This document shows positions 36,937 to 49,249 of a DNA stretch of 64,000 bases, one piece after another. This DNA is from Balaenoptera acutorostrata (Eukaryota; Chordata; Mammalia; Artiodactyla; Balaenopteridae). The notes beneath the pieces are model-generated. The model was not told the origin of the DNA. It saw only the letters and a program-made list of their open reading frames with translations, and did no database searches. How positions within the stretch are numbered: position 1 is the first letter of the stretch; every line of letters starts with the position of its first letter. Made by a program: the position numbers and the translations under genes. The stretch is from the NCBI RefSeq assembly GCF_949987535.1, contig NW_026645878.1, positions 1 to 64,000 on the forward strand, written 5' to 3'.

Positions 36937-38695
36937 TGTCAACAGAGCAGCCCTAAACTTTGGGGTGCCTGTGTCTTGCTGATTTTTAGTTTTCCCAATT
37001 TATACGCCCATGAGTGGAAGTGCCCTATGCTCTCCAAGCTGTGTTTTTTAGATGTTTCAGAACACACCGTACACTTCTCCAGAGTGGCTGTTGGCAATTT
37101 ACATCCCACCCATCAGCGTAGCAAGGCTCCCATTTCTCCATGGCCGGTCCTGCATTTCTGGTTTGGACACTTTTTTCCGCATGGCCCTTTTGCCCGCTGG
37201 GAAACGAGACTTCTTTGGAGCGCTGATTGGCCTTTCCAGGTTGCTTGGTTGGCCAAAAAGGGCGTATGCGTTTTCTCCTGAATATATTCAGGAGAAAACG
37301 CATACGCCCTTTTTGGCCAAGGGCATCATTGTCCATGTTTTGCCGCTTTTCATGTGCTTTCAAGGCGATTCGAATCTACCTCCTGAAATCTGTTTCCTGC
37401 AATTCTGCCTTGCTTTCAAAGCCTCTTCGTTGCCTTCCCTTAATATATTTGTGGACGAGAGGTATCATTTAAAACTCTGCAGGTTTGTGAATTGCAGTGC
37501 CCCTGAGCTCCATTTTTCAACTCGCTTTTTTGGGAGCTGGCCGCAAAAGCGCAGGATTGCTTCAGGCCCTCTTCTGGTTCTGGGGGGCAGGCTGAGCTTG
37601 TGCTTAATTCTTCTTCCTGATGGGAAAATAGAGTGACCTGTGCCTGTCCCAACACCTAGAGCTAGTCTCTCATTGGTTCCCCCTCTTCCCGTTCATCCTC
37701 AGGACAAATTGCAACCTGTACGGAACAGGAGGTTAAAGGTGCTGATTCTCCAAGGAGGGAGATGGCTAGTAAATCGGCTGGAATGGCGAACCCGAGCAAA
37801 GGAGATGAGAAATGAGGTGCGTTTTAGAAACCTTTCCCGATCACACGGTGTACCATCTTCTGGGTTTCTCATGCCTGTTTTCGACGTAGGAAGATGCCCT
37901 TGAACCTGGAGATTTGGGACCCATGGGATGGGTACCATGCAGTATTACTTGAAAGGGTCTGCGTTGGCTCACCCAACCTCACCGAACCTCTCAGCCCCAA
38001 GAGTGTCCACCCTTATGTCTCAATCAGCTGTGGGTCTAGATATGGTCAATCCAGGTTGCATCACAGCCCCTGAACGAATTTTGTAAGAATTTCTCTCTCT
38101 TTCACTGCCTTTGTTTCACGGGTTTTGAAAAGTAATTTATTTTTATAATGGGGTTTAGCTGCTTCTCACAGCTGTGTTTATGCCGCTTTACACCCCCTTG
38201 ACTCACTTACGGAGAGATATCAATACATAGGTTTGAAGATTCTTCCTAGTCAGATATATTCTTGTGCGGTGAATAGGGGGTGTTGAGTCCAGTTCACTGA
38301 AAAAGGAATAGGTCTTGTCTCTTACATATTGGGTTTATGGAACGGTATCTGAGCTAATTTGAAACCCTTGTTTTATGCATCACCCCACCTCGCCTTTCCC
38401 GTTCAGCAGCCATAGTGTGTTTCCTAAACGTGTGACTCTGTTCTGTTTTGCAATTCAGTTCAAGTGTAGCGGTTTTTACATTCCCTCTCTAAGTGATATC
38501 TTATGATAAGTGTCTTTTTCTGTGTGACTTATTTCACTTAGAATCGTCGTACCTAAATCCACTCATCGTGCTGCTACTAGCCTTATGACGTGGATTTCAT
38601 GGCTGAGTGATATTCCATTGTACATGAGGACCCCAACTTCTTTACCCATTTTTCTCTTTCCTAGGATATTTAAGGTGTAATGAAGTGGGGGTTCT
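36937..38695 (+). repeat. Satellite unit 22 (transitional; compensated palindrome)
   Basis: One of the most diverged units: gtttttgtcaac across its left edge, gggaaacgag, gtccatgtt, gcttctcacagctg, cctcgcc, tttgcaattc and accccaac. Its palindrome 37249-37320 carries matched changes in both arms and remains perfect. Confidence 0.97.
37249..37320. repeat. Unit 22 palindrome with compensatory double substitution
   Basis: The left arm has gttttctcc instead of gttttttcc (T to C at 37275). The right arm has ggagaaaac instead of ggaaaaaac (A to G at 37294). The two positions pair with each other across the dyad, so all 36 pairs remain complementary. Confidence 0.97.
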
Positions 38696-40454
38696 TGTCA
38701 ACAGAGCAGCCCTAAACTTTGGGGTGCCTGTGTCTTGCTGATTTTTAGTTTTCCCAATTTATACGCCCATGAGTGGAAGTGCCCTATGCTCTCCAAGCTG
38801 TGTTTTTTAGATGTTTCAGAACACACCGTACACTTCTCCAGAGTGGCTGTTGGCAATTTACATCCCACCCATCAGCGTAGCAAGGCTCCCATTTCTCCAT
38901 GGCCGGTCCTGCATTTCTGGTTTGGACACTTTTTTCCGCATGGCCCTTTTGCCCGCTGGGAAGCGAGACTTCTTTGGAGCGCTGATTGGCCTTTCCAGGT
39001 TGCTTGGTTGGCCAAAAAGGGCGTATGCGTTTTTTCCTGAATATATTTAGGAAAAAACGCATACGCCCTTTTTGGCCAAGGGCATCATTGTCCACGTTTT
39101 GCCGCTTTTCATGTGCTTTCAAGGCGATTCGAATCTACCTCCTGAAATCTGTTTCCTGCAATTCTGCCTTGCTTTCAAAGCCTCTTCGTTGCCTTCCCTT
39201 AATATATTTGTGGACGAGAGGTATCATTTAAAACTCTGCAGGTTTGTGAATTGCAGTGCCCCTGAGCTCCATTTTTCAACTCGCTTTTTTGGGAGCTGGC
39301 CGCAAAAGCGCAGGATTGCTTCAGGCCCTCTTCTGGTTCTGGGGGGCAGGCTGAGCTTGTGCTTAATTCTTCTTCCTGATGGGAAAATAGAGTGACCTGT
39401 GCCTGTCCCAACACCTAGAGCTAGTCTCTCATTGGTTCCCCCTCTTCCCGTTCATACTCAGGACAAATTGCAACCTGTACGGAACAGGAGGTTAAAGGTG
39501 CTGATTCTCCAAGGAGGGAGATGGCTAGTAAATCGGCTGGAATGGCGAACCCGAGCAAAGGAGATGAGAAATGAGGTGCGTTTTAGAAACCTTTCCCGAT
39601 CACACGGTGTACCAACTTCTGGGTTTCTCATGCCTGTTTTCGACGTAGGAAGATGCCCTTGAACCTGGAGATTTGGGACCCATGGGATGGGTACCATGCA
39701 GTATTACTTGAAAGGGTCTGCGTTGGCTCACCCAACCTCACCGAACCTCTCAGCCCCAAGAGTGTCCACCCTTATGTCTCAATCAGCTGTGGGTCTAGAT
39801 ATGGTCAATCCAGGTTGCATCACAGCCCCTGAACGAATTTTGTAAGAATTTCTCTCTCTTTCACTGCCTTTGTTTCACGGGTTTTGAAAAGTAATTTATT
39901 TTTATAATGGGGTTTAGCTGCTTTTCACGGCTGTGTTTATGCCGCTTTACACCCCCTTGACTCACTTACAGAGAGATATCAATACATAGGTTTGAAGATT
40001 CTTACTAGTCAGATATATTCTTGTGCGGTGAATAGGGGGTGTTGAGTCCAGTTCACTGAAAAAGGAATAGGTCTTGTCTCTTACATATTGGGTTTATGGA
40101 ACGGTATCGGAGCTAATTTGAAACCCTTGTTTTATGCATCACCCCACCTCACCTTTCCCGTTCAGCAGCCATAGTGTGTTTCCTAAACGTGTGACTCTGT
40201 TCTGTTTTGTAATTCAGTTCAAGTGTAGCGGTTTTTACATTCCCTCTCTAAGTGATATCTTATGATAAGTGTCTTTTTCTGTGTGACTTATTTCACTTAG
40301 AATCGTCGTACCTAAATCCACTCATCGTGCTGCTACTAGCCTTATGACGTGGATTTCATGGCTGAGTGATATTCCATTGTACATGAGGACCACAACTTCT
40401 TTATCCATTTTTCGCTTTCCTAGGATATTTAAGGTGTAATGAAGTGGGGGTTCT
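38696..40454 (+). repeat. Satellite unit 23 (first type E unit; palindrome with one mismatch)
   Basis: C-to-T at 39048 breaks one pair of the palindrome 39008-39079. It carries gttcatactcagg and accaacttctgg, a pair of rare variants found together again only in unit 34. The tail is type E (cactgcc, ataatgggg, cttacagag, ttgtgcgg). Confidence 0.97.
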
Positions 40455-42213
40455 TGTCAACAGAGCAGCCCTAAACTTTGGGGTGCCTGTGTCTTGCTGA
40501 TTTTTAGTTTTCCCAATTTATACGCCCATGAGTGGAAGTGCCCTATGCTCTCCAAGCTGTGTTTTTTAGATGTTTCAGAACACACCGTACACTTCTCCAG
40601 AGTGGCTGTTGGCAATTTACATCCCACCCATCAGCGTAGCAAGGCTCCCATTTCTCCATGGCCGGTCCTGCATTTCTGGTTTGGACACTTTTTTCCGCAT
40701 GGCCCTTTTGCCCGCTGGGAAGCGAGACTTCTTTGGAGCGCTGATTGGCCTTTCCAGGTTGCTTGGTTTGCCAAAAAGGGCGTATGCGTTTTTTCCTGAA
40801 TATATTCAGGAAAAAACGCATACGCCCTTTTTGGCCAAGGGCATCATTGTCCACGTTTTGCCGCTTTTCATGTGCTTTCAAGGCGATTCGAATCTACCTC
40901 CTGAAATCTGTTTCCTGCAATTCTGCCTTGCTTTCAGAGCCTCTTCGTTGCCTTCCCTTAATATATTTGTGTACGAGAGGTATCATTTAAAACTCTGCAG
41001 GTTTGTGAATTGCAGTGCCCCTGAGCTCCATTTTTCAACTCGCTTTTTTGGGAGCTGGCCGCAAAAGCGCAGGATTGCTTCAGGCCCTCTTCTGGTTCTG
41101 GGGGGCAGGCTGAGCTTGTGCTTAATTCTTCTTCCTGATGGGAAAATAGAGTGACCTGTGCCTGTCCCAACACCTAGAGCTAGTCTCTCATTGGTTCCCC
41201 CTCTTCCCGTTCATCCTCAGGACAAATTGCAACCTGTACGGAACAGGAGGTTAAAGGTGCTGATTCTCCAAGGAGGGAGATGGCTAGTAAATCGGCTGGA
41301 ATGGCGAACCCGAGCAAAGGAGATGAGAAATGAGGTGCGTTTTAGAAACCTTTCCCGATCACACGGTGTACCATCTTCTGGGTTTCTCATGCCTGTTTTC
41401 GACGTAGGAAGATGCCCTTGAACCTGGAGATTTGGGACCCATGGGATGGGTACCATGCAGTATTACTTGAAAGGGTCTGCGTTGGCTCACCCAACCTCAC
41501 CGAACCTCTCAGCCCCAAGAGTGTCCACCCTTATGTCTCAATCAGCTGTGGGTCTAGATATGGTCAATCCAGGTTGCATCACAGCCCCTGAACGAATTTT
41601 GTAAGAATTTCTCTCTCTTTCACTGCCTTTGTTTCACGGGTTTTGAAAAGTAATTTATTTTTATAATGGGGTTTAGCTGCTTTTCACGGCTGTGTTTATG
41701 CCGCTTTACACCCCCTTGACTCACTTACAGAGAGATATCAATACATAGGTTTGAAGATTCTTACTAGTCAGATATATTCTTGTGCGGTGAATAGGGGGTG
41801 TTGAGTCCAGTTCACTGAAAAAGGAAGAGGTCTTGTCTCTTACATATTGGGTTTATGGAACGGTATCGGAGCTAATTTGAAACCCTTGTTTTATGCATCA
41901 CCCCACCTCACCTTTCCCGTTCAGCAGCCATAGTGTGTTTTCTAAACGTGTGACTCTGTTCTGTTTTGTAATTCAGTTCAAGTGTAGCGGTTTTTACATT
42001 CCCTCTAGAAGTGATATCTTATGATAAGTGTCTTTTTCTGTGTGACTTATTTCACTTAGAATCGTCGTACCTAAATCCACTCATCGTGCTGCTACTAGCC
42101 TTATGACGTGGATTTCATGGCTGAGTGATATTCCATTGTACATGAGGACCACAACTCCTTTATCCATTTTTCGCTTTCCTAGGATACTTAAGGTGTAATG
42201 AAGTGGGGGTTCT
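40455..42213 (+). repeat. Satellite unit 24 (type E; palindrome with one mismatch)
   Basis: G-to-T at 40769 breaks one pair near the left end of palindrome 40767-40838. Private ttcagagcc, gtgtacgag and acaactcct. Its tail has ggaagaggtc, tctagaag and acttaagg. Confidence 0.97.
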
Positions 42214-43972
42214 TGTCAACAGAGCAGCCGTAAACTTTGGGGTGCCTGTGTCTTGCTGATTTTTAGTTTTCCCAATTTATACGCCCATGAGTGGAAGTGC
42301 CCTATGCTCTCCAAGCTGTGTTTTTTAGATGTTTCAGAACACACCGTACACTTCTCCAGAGTGGCTGTTGGCAATTTACATCCCACCCATCAGCGTAGCA
42401 AGGCTCCCATTTCTCCATGGCCGGTCCTGCATTTCTGGTTTGGACACTTTTTTCCGCATGGCCCTTTTGCCCGCTGGGAAGTGAGACTTCTTTGGAGCGT
42501 TGATTGGCCTTTCCAGGTTGCTTGGTTGGCCAAAAAGGGCGTATGCGTTTTTTCCTGAATATATTCAGGAAAAAACGCATACGCCCTTTTTGGCCAAGGG
42601 CATCATTGTCCACGTTTTGCCGCTTTTCATGTGCTTTCAAGGCGATTCGAATCTACCTCCTGAAATCTGTTTCCTGCAATTCTGCCTTGCTTTCAAAGCC
42701 TCTTCGTTGCCTTCCCTTAATATATTTGTGGACGAGAGGTATCATTTAAAACTCTGCAGGTTTGTGAATTGCAGTGCCCCTGAGCTCCATTTTTCAACTC
42801 GCTTTTTTGGGAGCTGGCCGGAAAAGCGCAGGATTGCTTCAGGCCCTCTTCTGGTTCTGGGGGGCAGGCTGAGCTTGTGCTTAATTCTTCTTCCTGATGG
42901 GAAAATAGAGTGACCTGTGCCTGTCCCAACACCTAGAGCTAGTCTCTCATTGGTTCCCCCTCTTCCCGTTCATCCTCAGGACAAATTGCAACCTGTACGG
43001 AACAGGAGGTTAAAGGTGCTGATTCTCCAAGGAGGGAGATGGCTAGTAAATCGGCTGGAATGGCGAACCCGAGCAAAGGAGATGAGAAATGAGGTGCGTT
43101 TTAGAAACCTTTCCCGAACACACGGTGTACCATCTTCTGGGTTTCTCATGCCTGTTTTCGACGTAGGAAGATGCCCTTGAACCTGGAGATTTGGGACCCA
43201 TGGGATGGGTACCATGCAGTATTACTTGAAAGGGTCTGCGTTGGCTCACCCAACCTCACCGAACCTCTCAGCCCCAAGAGTGTCCACCCTTATGTCTCAA
43301 TCAGCTGTGGGTCTAGATATGGTCAATCCAGGTTGCATCACAGCCCCTGAACGAATTTTGTAAGAATTTCTCTCTCTTTCACTGCCTTTGTTTCACGGGT
43401 TTTGAAAAGTAATTTATTTTTATAATGGGGTTTAGCTGCTTTTCACGGCTGTGTTTATGCCGCTTTACACCCCCTTGACTCACTTACAGAGAGATATCAA
43501 TACATAGGTTTGAAGATTCTTACTAGTCAGATATATTCTTGTGCGGTGAATAAGGGGTGTTGAGTCCAGTTCACTGAAAAAGGAATAGGTCTTGTCTCTT
43601 ACATATTGGATTTATGGAACGGTATCGGAGCTAATTTGAAACCCTTGTTTTATGCATCACCCCACCTCACCTTTCCCGTTCAGCAGCCATAGTGTGTTTT
43701 CTAAACGTGTGACTCTGTTCTGTTTTGTAATTCAGTTCAAGTGTAGCGGTTTTTACATTCCCTCTAGAAGTGATATCTTATGATAAGTGTCTTTTTCTGT
43801 GTGACTTATTTCACTTAGAATCGTCGTACCTAAATCCACTCATCGTGCTGCTACTAGCCTTATGACGTGGATTTCATGGCTGAGTGATATTCCATTGTAC
43901 ATGAGGACCACAACTTCTTTATCCATTTTTCGCTTTCCTAGGATACTTAAGGTGTAATGAAGTGGGGGTTCT
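42214..43972 (+). repeat. Satellite unit 25 (type E)
   Basis: Many private changes: gcagccgtaaac, gggaagtgag, gagcgttga, ggccggaaaag, cccgaacac, gaataaggg and tattggattt. The G-to-A in the minus-strand reading of gaagtgag creates a stop in the long plus frame, which supports the frames being unconstrained. Palindrome 42526-42597 is perfect. Confidence 0.97.
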
Positions 43973-45731
43973 TGTCCACAGAGCAGCCCTAAACTTTGGG
44001 GTGCCTGTGTCTTGCTGATTTTTAGTTTTCCCAATTTATACGCCCATGAGTGGAAGTGCCCTATGCTCTCCAAGCTGTGTTTTTTAGATGTTTCAGAACA
44101 CACCGTACACTTCTCCAGAGTGGCTGTTGGCAATTTACATCCCACCCATCAGCGTAGCAAGGCTCCCATTTCTCCATGGCCGGTCCTGCATTTCTGGTTT
44201 GGACATTTTTTTCCGCATGGCCCTTTTGCCCGCTGGGAAGCGAGACTTCTTTGGAGCGCTGATTGGCCTTTCCAGGTTGCTTGGTTGGCCAAAAAGGGCG
44301 TATGCGTTTTTTCCTGAATATATTCAGGAAAAAACGCATACGCCCTTTTTGGCCAAGGGCATCATTGTCCACGTTTTGCCGCTTTTCATGTGCTTTCAAG
44401 GCGATTCGAATCTACCTCCTGAAATCTGTTTCCTGCAATTCTGCCTTGCTTTCAAAGCCTCTTCGTTGCCTTCCCTTAATATATTTGTGGACGAGAGGTA
44501 TCATTTAAAACTCTGCAGGTTTGTGAATTGCAGTGCCCCTGAGCTCCATTTTTCAACTCGCTTTTTTGGGAGCTGGCCGCAAAAGCGCAGGATTGCTTCA
44601 GGCCCTCTTCTGGTTCTGGGGGGCAGGCTGAGCTTGTGCTTAATTCTTCTTCCTGATGGGAAAATAGAGTGACCTGTGCCTGTCCCAACACCTAGAGCTA
44701 GTCTCTCATTGGTTCCCCCTCTTCCCGTTCATCCTCAGGACAAATTGCAACCTGTACGGAACAGGAGGTTAAAGGTGCTGATTCTCCAAGGAGGGAGATG
44801 GCTAGTAAATCGGCTGGAATGGCGAACCCGAGCAAAGGAGATGAGAAATGAGGTGCGTTTTAGAAACCTTTCCCGATCACACGGTGTACCATCTTCTGGG
44901 TTTCTCATGCCTGTTTTCGACGTAGGAAGATGCCCTTGAACCTGGAGATTTGGGACCCATGGGATGGGTACCATGCAGTATTACTTGAAAGGGTCTGCGT
45001 TGGCTCACCCAACCTCACCAAACCTCTCAGCCCCAAGAGTGTCCACCCTTATGTCTCAATCAGCTGTGGGTCTAGATATGGTCAATCCAGGTTGCATCAC
45101 AGCCCCTGAACGAATTTTGTAAGAATTTCTCTCTCTTTCACTGCCTTTGTTTCACGGGTTTTGAAAAGTAATTTATTTTTATAATGGGGTTTAGCTGCTT
45201 TTCACGGCTGTGTTTATGCCGCTTTACACCCCCTTGACTCACTTACAGAGAGATATCAATACATAGGTTTGAAGATTCTTACTAGTCAGATATATTCTTG
45301 TGCGGTGAATAGGGGGTGTTGAGTCCAGTTCACTGAAAAAGGAATAGGTCTTGTCTCTTACATATTGGGTTTATGGAACGGTATCGGAGCTAATTTGAAA
45401 CCCTTGTTTTATGCATCACCCCACCTCACCTTTCCCGTTCAGCAGCCATAGTGTGTTTTCTAAACGTGTGACTGTGTTCTGTTTTGTAATTCAGTTCAAG
45501 TGTAGCGGTTTTTACATTCCCTCTCGAAGTGATATCTTATGATAAGTGTCTTTTTCTGTGTGACTTATTTCACTTAGAATCGTCGTACCTAAATCCACTC
45601 ATCGTGCTGCTACTAGCCTTATGACGTGGATTTCATGGCTGAGTGATATTCCATTGTACATGAGGACCACAACTTCTTTATCCATTTTTCGCTTTCCTAG
45701 GATATTTAAGGTGTAATGAAGTGGGGGTTCT
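43973..45731 (+). repeat. Satellite unit 26 (type E)
   Basis: First unit to start tgtccacag. Private ggacattttttt and a CpG loss in accaaacc near 45020. The tail has actgtgttctg and tctcgaag, shared with unit 27. Palindrome 44285-44356 is perfect. Confidence 0.97.
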
Positions 45732-47490
45732 TGTCAACAGAGCAGCCCTAAACTTTGGGGTGCCTGTGTCTTGCTGATTTTTAGTTTTCCCAATTTATAC
45801 GCCCAGGAGTGGAAGTGCCCTATGCTCTCCAAGCTGTGTTTTTTAGATGTTTCAGAACACACCGTACACTTCTCCAGAGTGGCTGTTGGCAATTTACATC
45901 CCACCCATCAGCGTAGCAAGGCTCCCATTTCTCCATGGCCGGTCCTGCATTTCTGGTTTGGACACTTTTTTCCGCATGGCCCTTTTGCCCGCTGGGAAGC
46001 GAGACTTCTTTGGAGCGCTGATTGGCCTTTCCAGGTTGCTTGGTTGGCCAAAAAGGGCGTATGCGTTTTTTCCTGAATATATTCAGGAAAAAACGCATAC
46101 GCCCTTTTTGGCCAAGGGCATCATTGTCCACGTTTTGCCGCTTTTCATGTGCTTTCAAGGCGATTCGAATCTACCTCCTGAAATCTGTTTCCTGCAATTC
46201 TGCCTTGCTTTCAAAGCCTCTTCGTTGCCTTCCCTTAATATATTTGTGGACGAGAGGTATCATTTAAAACTCTGCAGGTTTGTGAATTGCAGTGCCCCTG
46301 AGCTCCATTTTTCAACTCGCTTTTTTGGGAGCTGGCCGCAAAAGCGCAGGATTGCTTCAGGCCCTCTTCTGGTTCTGGGGGGCAGGCTGAGCTTGTGCTT
46401 AATTCTTCTTCCTGATGGGAAAATAGAGTGACCTGTGCCTGTCCCAACACCTAGAGCTAGTCTCTCATTGGTTCCCCCTCTTCCCGTTCATCCTCAGGAC
46501 AAATTGCAACCTGTACGGAACAGGAGGTTAAAGGTGCTGATTCTCCAAGGAGGGAGATGGCTAGTAAATCGGCTGGAATGGCGAACCCGAGCAAAGGAGA
46601 TGAAAAATGAGGTGCGTTTTAGAAACCTTTCCCGATCACACGGTGTACCATCTTCTGGGTTTCTCATGCCTGTTTTCGACGTAGGAAGATGCCCTTGAAC
46701 CTGGAGATTTGGGACCCATGGGATGGGTACCATGCAGTATTACTTGAAAGGGTCTGCGTTGGCTCACCCAACCTCACCGAACCTCTCAGCCCCAAGAGTG
46801 TCCACCCTTATGTCTCAATCAGCTGTGGGTCTAGATATGGTCAATCCAGGTTGCATCACAGCCCCTGAACGAATTTTGTAAGAATTTCTCTCTCTTTCAC
46901 TGCCTTTGTTTCACGGGTTTTGAAAAGTAATTTATTTTTATAATGGGGTTTAGCTGCTTTTCACGGCTGTGTTTATGCCGCTTTACACCCCCTTGACTCA
47001 CTTACAGAGAGATATCAATACATAGGTTTGAAGATTCTTACTAGTCAGATATATTCTTGTGCGGTGAATAGGGGGTGTTGAGTCCAGTTCACTGAAAAAG
47101 GAATAGGTCTTGTCTCTTACATATTGGGTTTATGGAACGGTATCGGAGCTAATTTGAAACCCTTGTTTTATGCATCACCCCACCTCACCTTTCCCGTTCA
47201 GCAGCCATAGTGTGTTTTCTAAACGTGTGACTGTGTTCTGTTTTGTAATTCAGTTCAAGTGTAGCGGTTTTTACATTCCCTCTCGAAGTGATATCTTATG
47301 ATAAGTGTCTTTTTCTGTGTGACTTATTTCACTTAGAATCGTCGTACCTAAATCCACTCATCGTGCTGCTACTAGCCTTATGACGTGGATTTCATGGCTG
47401 AGTGATATTCCATTGTACATGAGGACCACAACTTCTTTATCCATTTTTCGCTTTCCTAGGATATTTAAGGTGTAATGAAGTGGGGGTTCT
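45732..47490 (+). repeat. Satellite unit 27 (type E)
   Basis: Head markers cccaggagtgg and gatgaaaaatgag are the same as in unit 28. The tail equals that of unit 26. Palindrome 46044-46115 is perfect. Confidence 0.97.
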
Positions 47491-49249
47491 TGTCAACAGA
47501 GCAGCCCTAAACTTTGGGGTGCCTGTGTCTTGCTGATTTTTAGTTTTCCCAATTTATACGCCCAGGAGTGGAAGTGCCCTATGCTCTCCAAGCTGTGTTT
47601 TTTAGATGTTTCAGAACACACCGTACACTTCTCCAGAGTGGCTGTTGGCAATTTACATCCCACCCATCAGCGTAGCAAGGCTCCCATTTCTCCATGGCCG
47701 GTCCTGCATTTCTGGTTTGGACACTTTTTTCCGCATGGCCCTTTTGCCCGCTGGGAAGCGAGACTTCTTTGGAGCGCTGATTGGCCTTTCCAGGTTGCTT
47801 GGTTGGCCAAAAAGGGCGTATGCGTTTTTTCCTGAATATATTCAGGAAAAAACGCATACGCCCTTTTTGGCCAAGGGCATCATTGTCCACGTTTTGCCGC
47901 TTTTCATGTGCTTTCAAGGCGATTCGAATCTACCTCCTGAAATCTGTTTCCTGCAATTCTGCCTTGCTTTCAAAGCCTCTTCGTTGCCTTCCCTTAATAT
48001 ATTTGTGGACGAGAGGTATCATTTAAAACTCTGCAGGTTTGTGAATTGCAGTGCCCCTGAGCTCCATTTTTCAACTCGCTTTTTTGGGAGCTGGCCGCAA
48101 AAGCGCAGGATTGCTTCAGGCCCTCTTCTGGTTCTGGGGGGCAGGCTGAGCTTGTGCTTAATTCTTCTTCCTGATGGGAAAATAGAGTGACCTGTGCCTG
48201 TCCCAACACCTAGAGCTAGTCTCTCATTGGTTCCCCCTCTTCCCGTTCATCCTCAGGACAAATTGCAACCTGTACGGAACAGGAGGTTAAAGGTGCTGAT
48301 TCTCCAAGGAGGGAGATGGCTAGTAAATCGGCTGGAATGGCGAACCCGAGCAAAGGAGATGAAAAATGAGGTGCGTTTTAGAAACCTTTCCCGATCACAC
48401 GGTGTACCATCTTCTGGGTTTCTCATGCCTGTTTTCGACGTAGGAAGATGCCCTTGAACCTGGAGATTTGGGACCCATGGGATGGGTACCATGCAGTATT
48501 ACTTGAAAGGGTCTGCGTTGGCTCACCCAACCTCACCGAACCTCTCAGCCCCAAGAGTGTCCACCCTTATGTCTCAATCAGCTGTGGGTCTAGATATGGT
48601 CAATCCAGGTTGCATCACAGCCCCTGAACGAATTTTGTAAGAATTTCTCTCTCTTTCACTGCCTTTGTTTCACGGGTTTTGAAAAGTAATTTATTTTTAT
48701 AATGGGGTTTAGCTGCTTTTCACGGCTGTGTTTATGCCGCTTTACACCCCCTTGACTCACTTACAGAGAGATATCAATACATAGGGTTGAAGATTCTTAC
48801 TAGTCAGATATATTCTTGTGCGGTGAATAGGGGGTGTTGAGTCCAGTTCACTGAAAAAGGAAGAGGTCTTGTCTCTTACATATTGGGTTTATGGAACGGT
48901 ATCGGAGCTAATTTGAAACCCTTGTTTTATGCATCACCCCACCTCACCTTTCCCGTTCAGCAGCCATAGTGTGTTTCCTAAACGTGTGACTCTGTTCTGT
49001 TTTGTAATTCAGTTCAAGTGTAGCGGTTATTACATTCCCTCTCTAAGTGATATCTTATGATAAGTGTCTTTTTCTGTGTGACTTATTTCACTTAGAATCG
49101 TCGTACCTAAATCCACTCATCGTGCTGCTACTAGCCTTATGACGTGGATTTCATGGCTGAGTGATATTCCATTGTACATGAGGACCACAACTTCTTTATC
49201 CATTTTTCGCTTTCCTAGGATACTTAAGGTGTAATGAAGTGGGGGTTCT
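47491..49249 (+). repeat. Satellite unit 28 (type E; unit 27 head with unit 29 tail)
   Basis: The front matches unit 27 and the back matches unit 29 (tagggttgaag, ggaagaggtc, ggttattac). The switch lies between about 48365 and 48785. Palindrome 47803-47874 is perfect. Confidence 0.97.
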
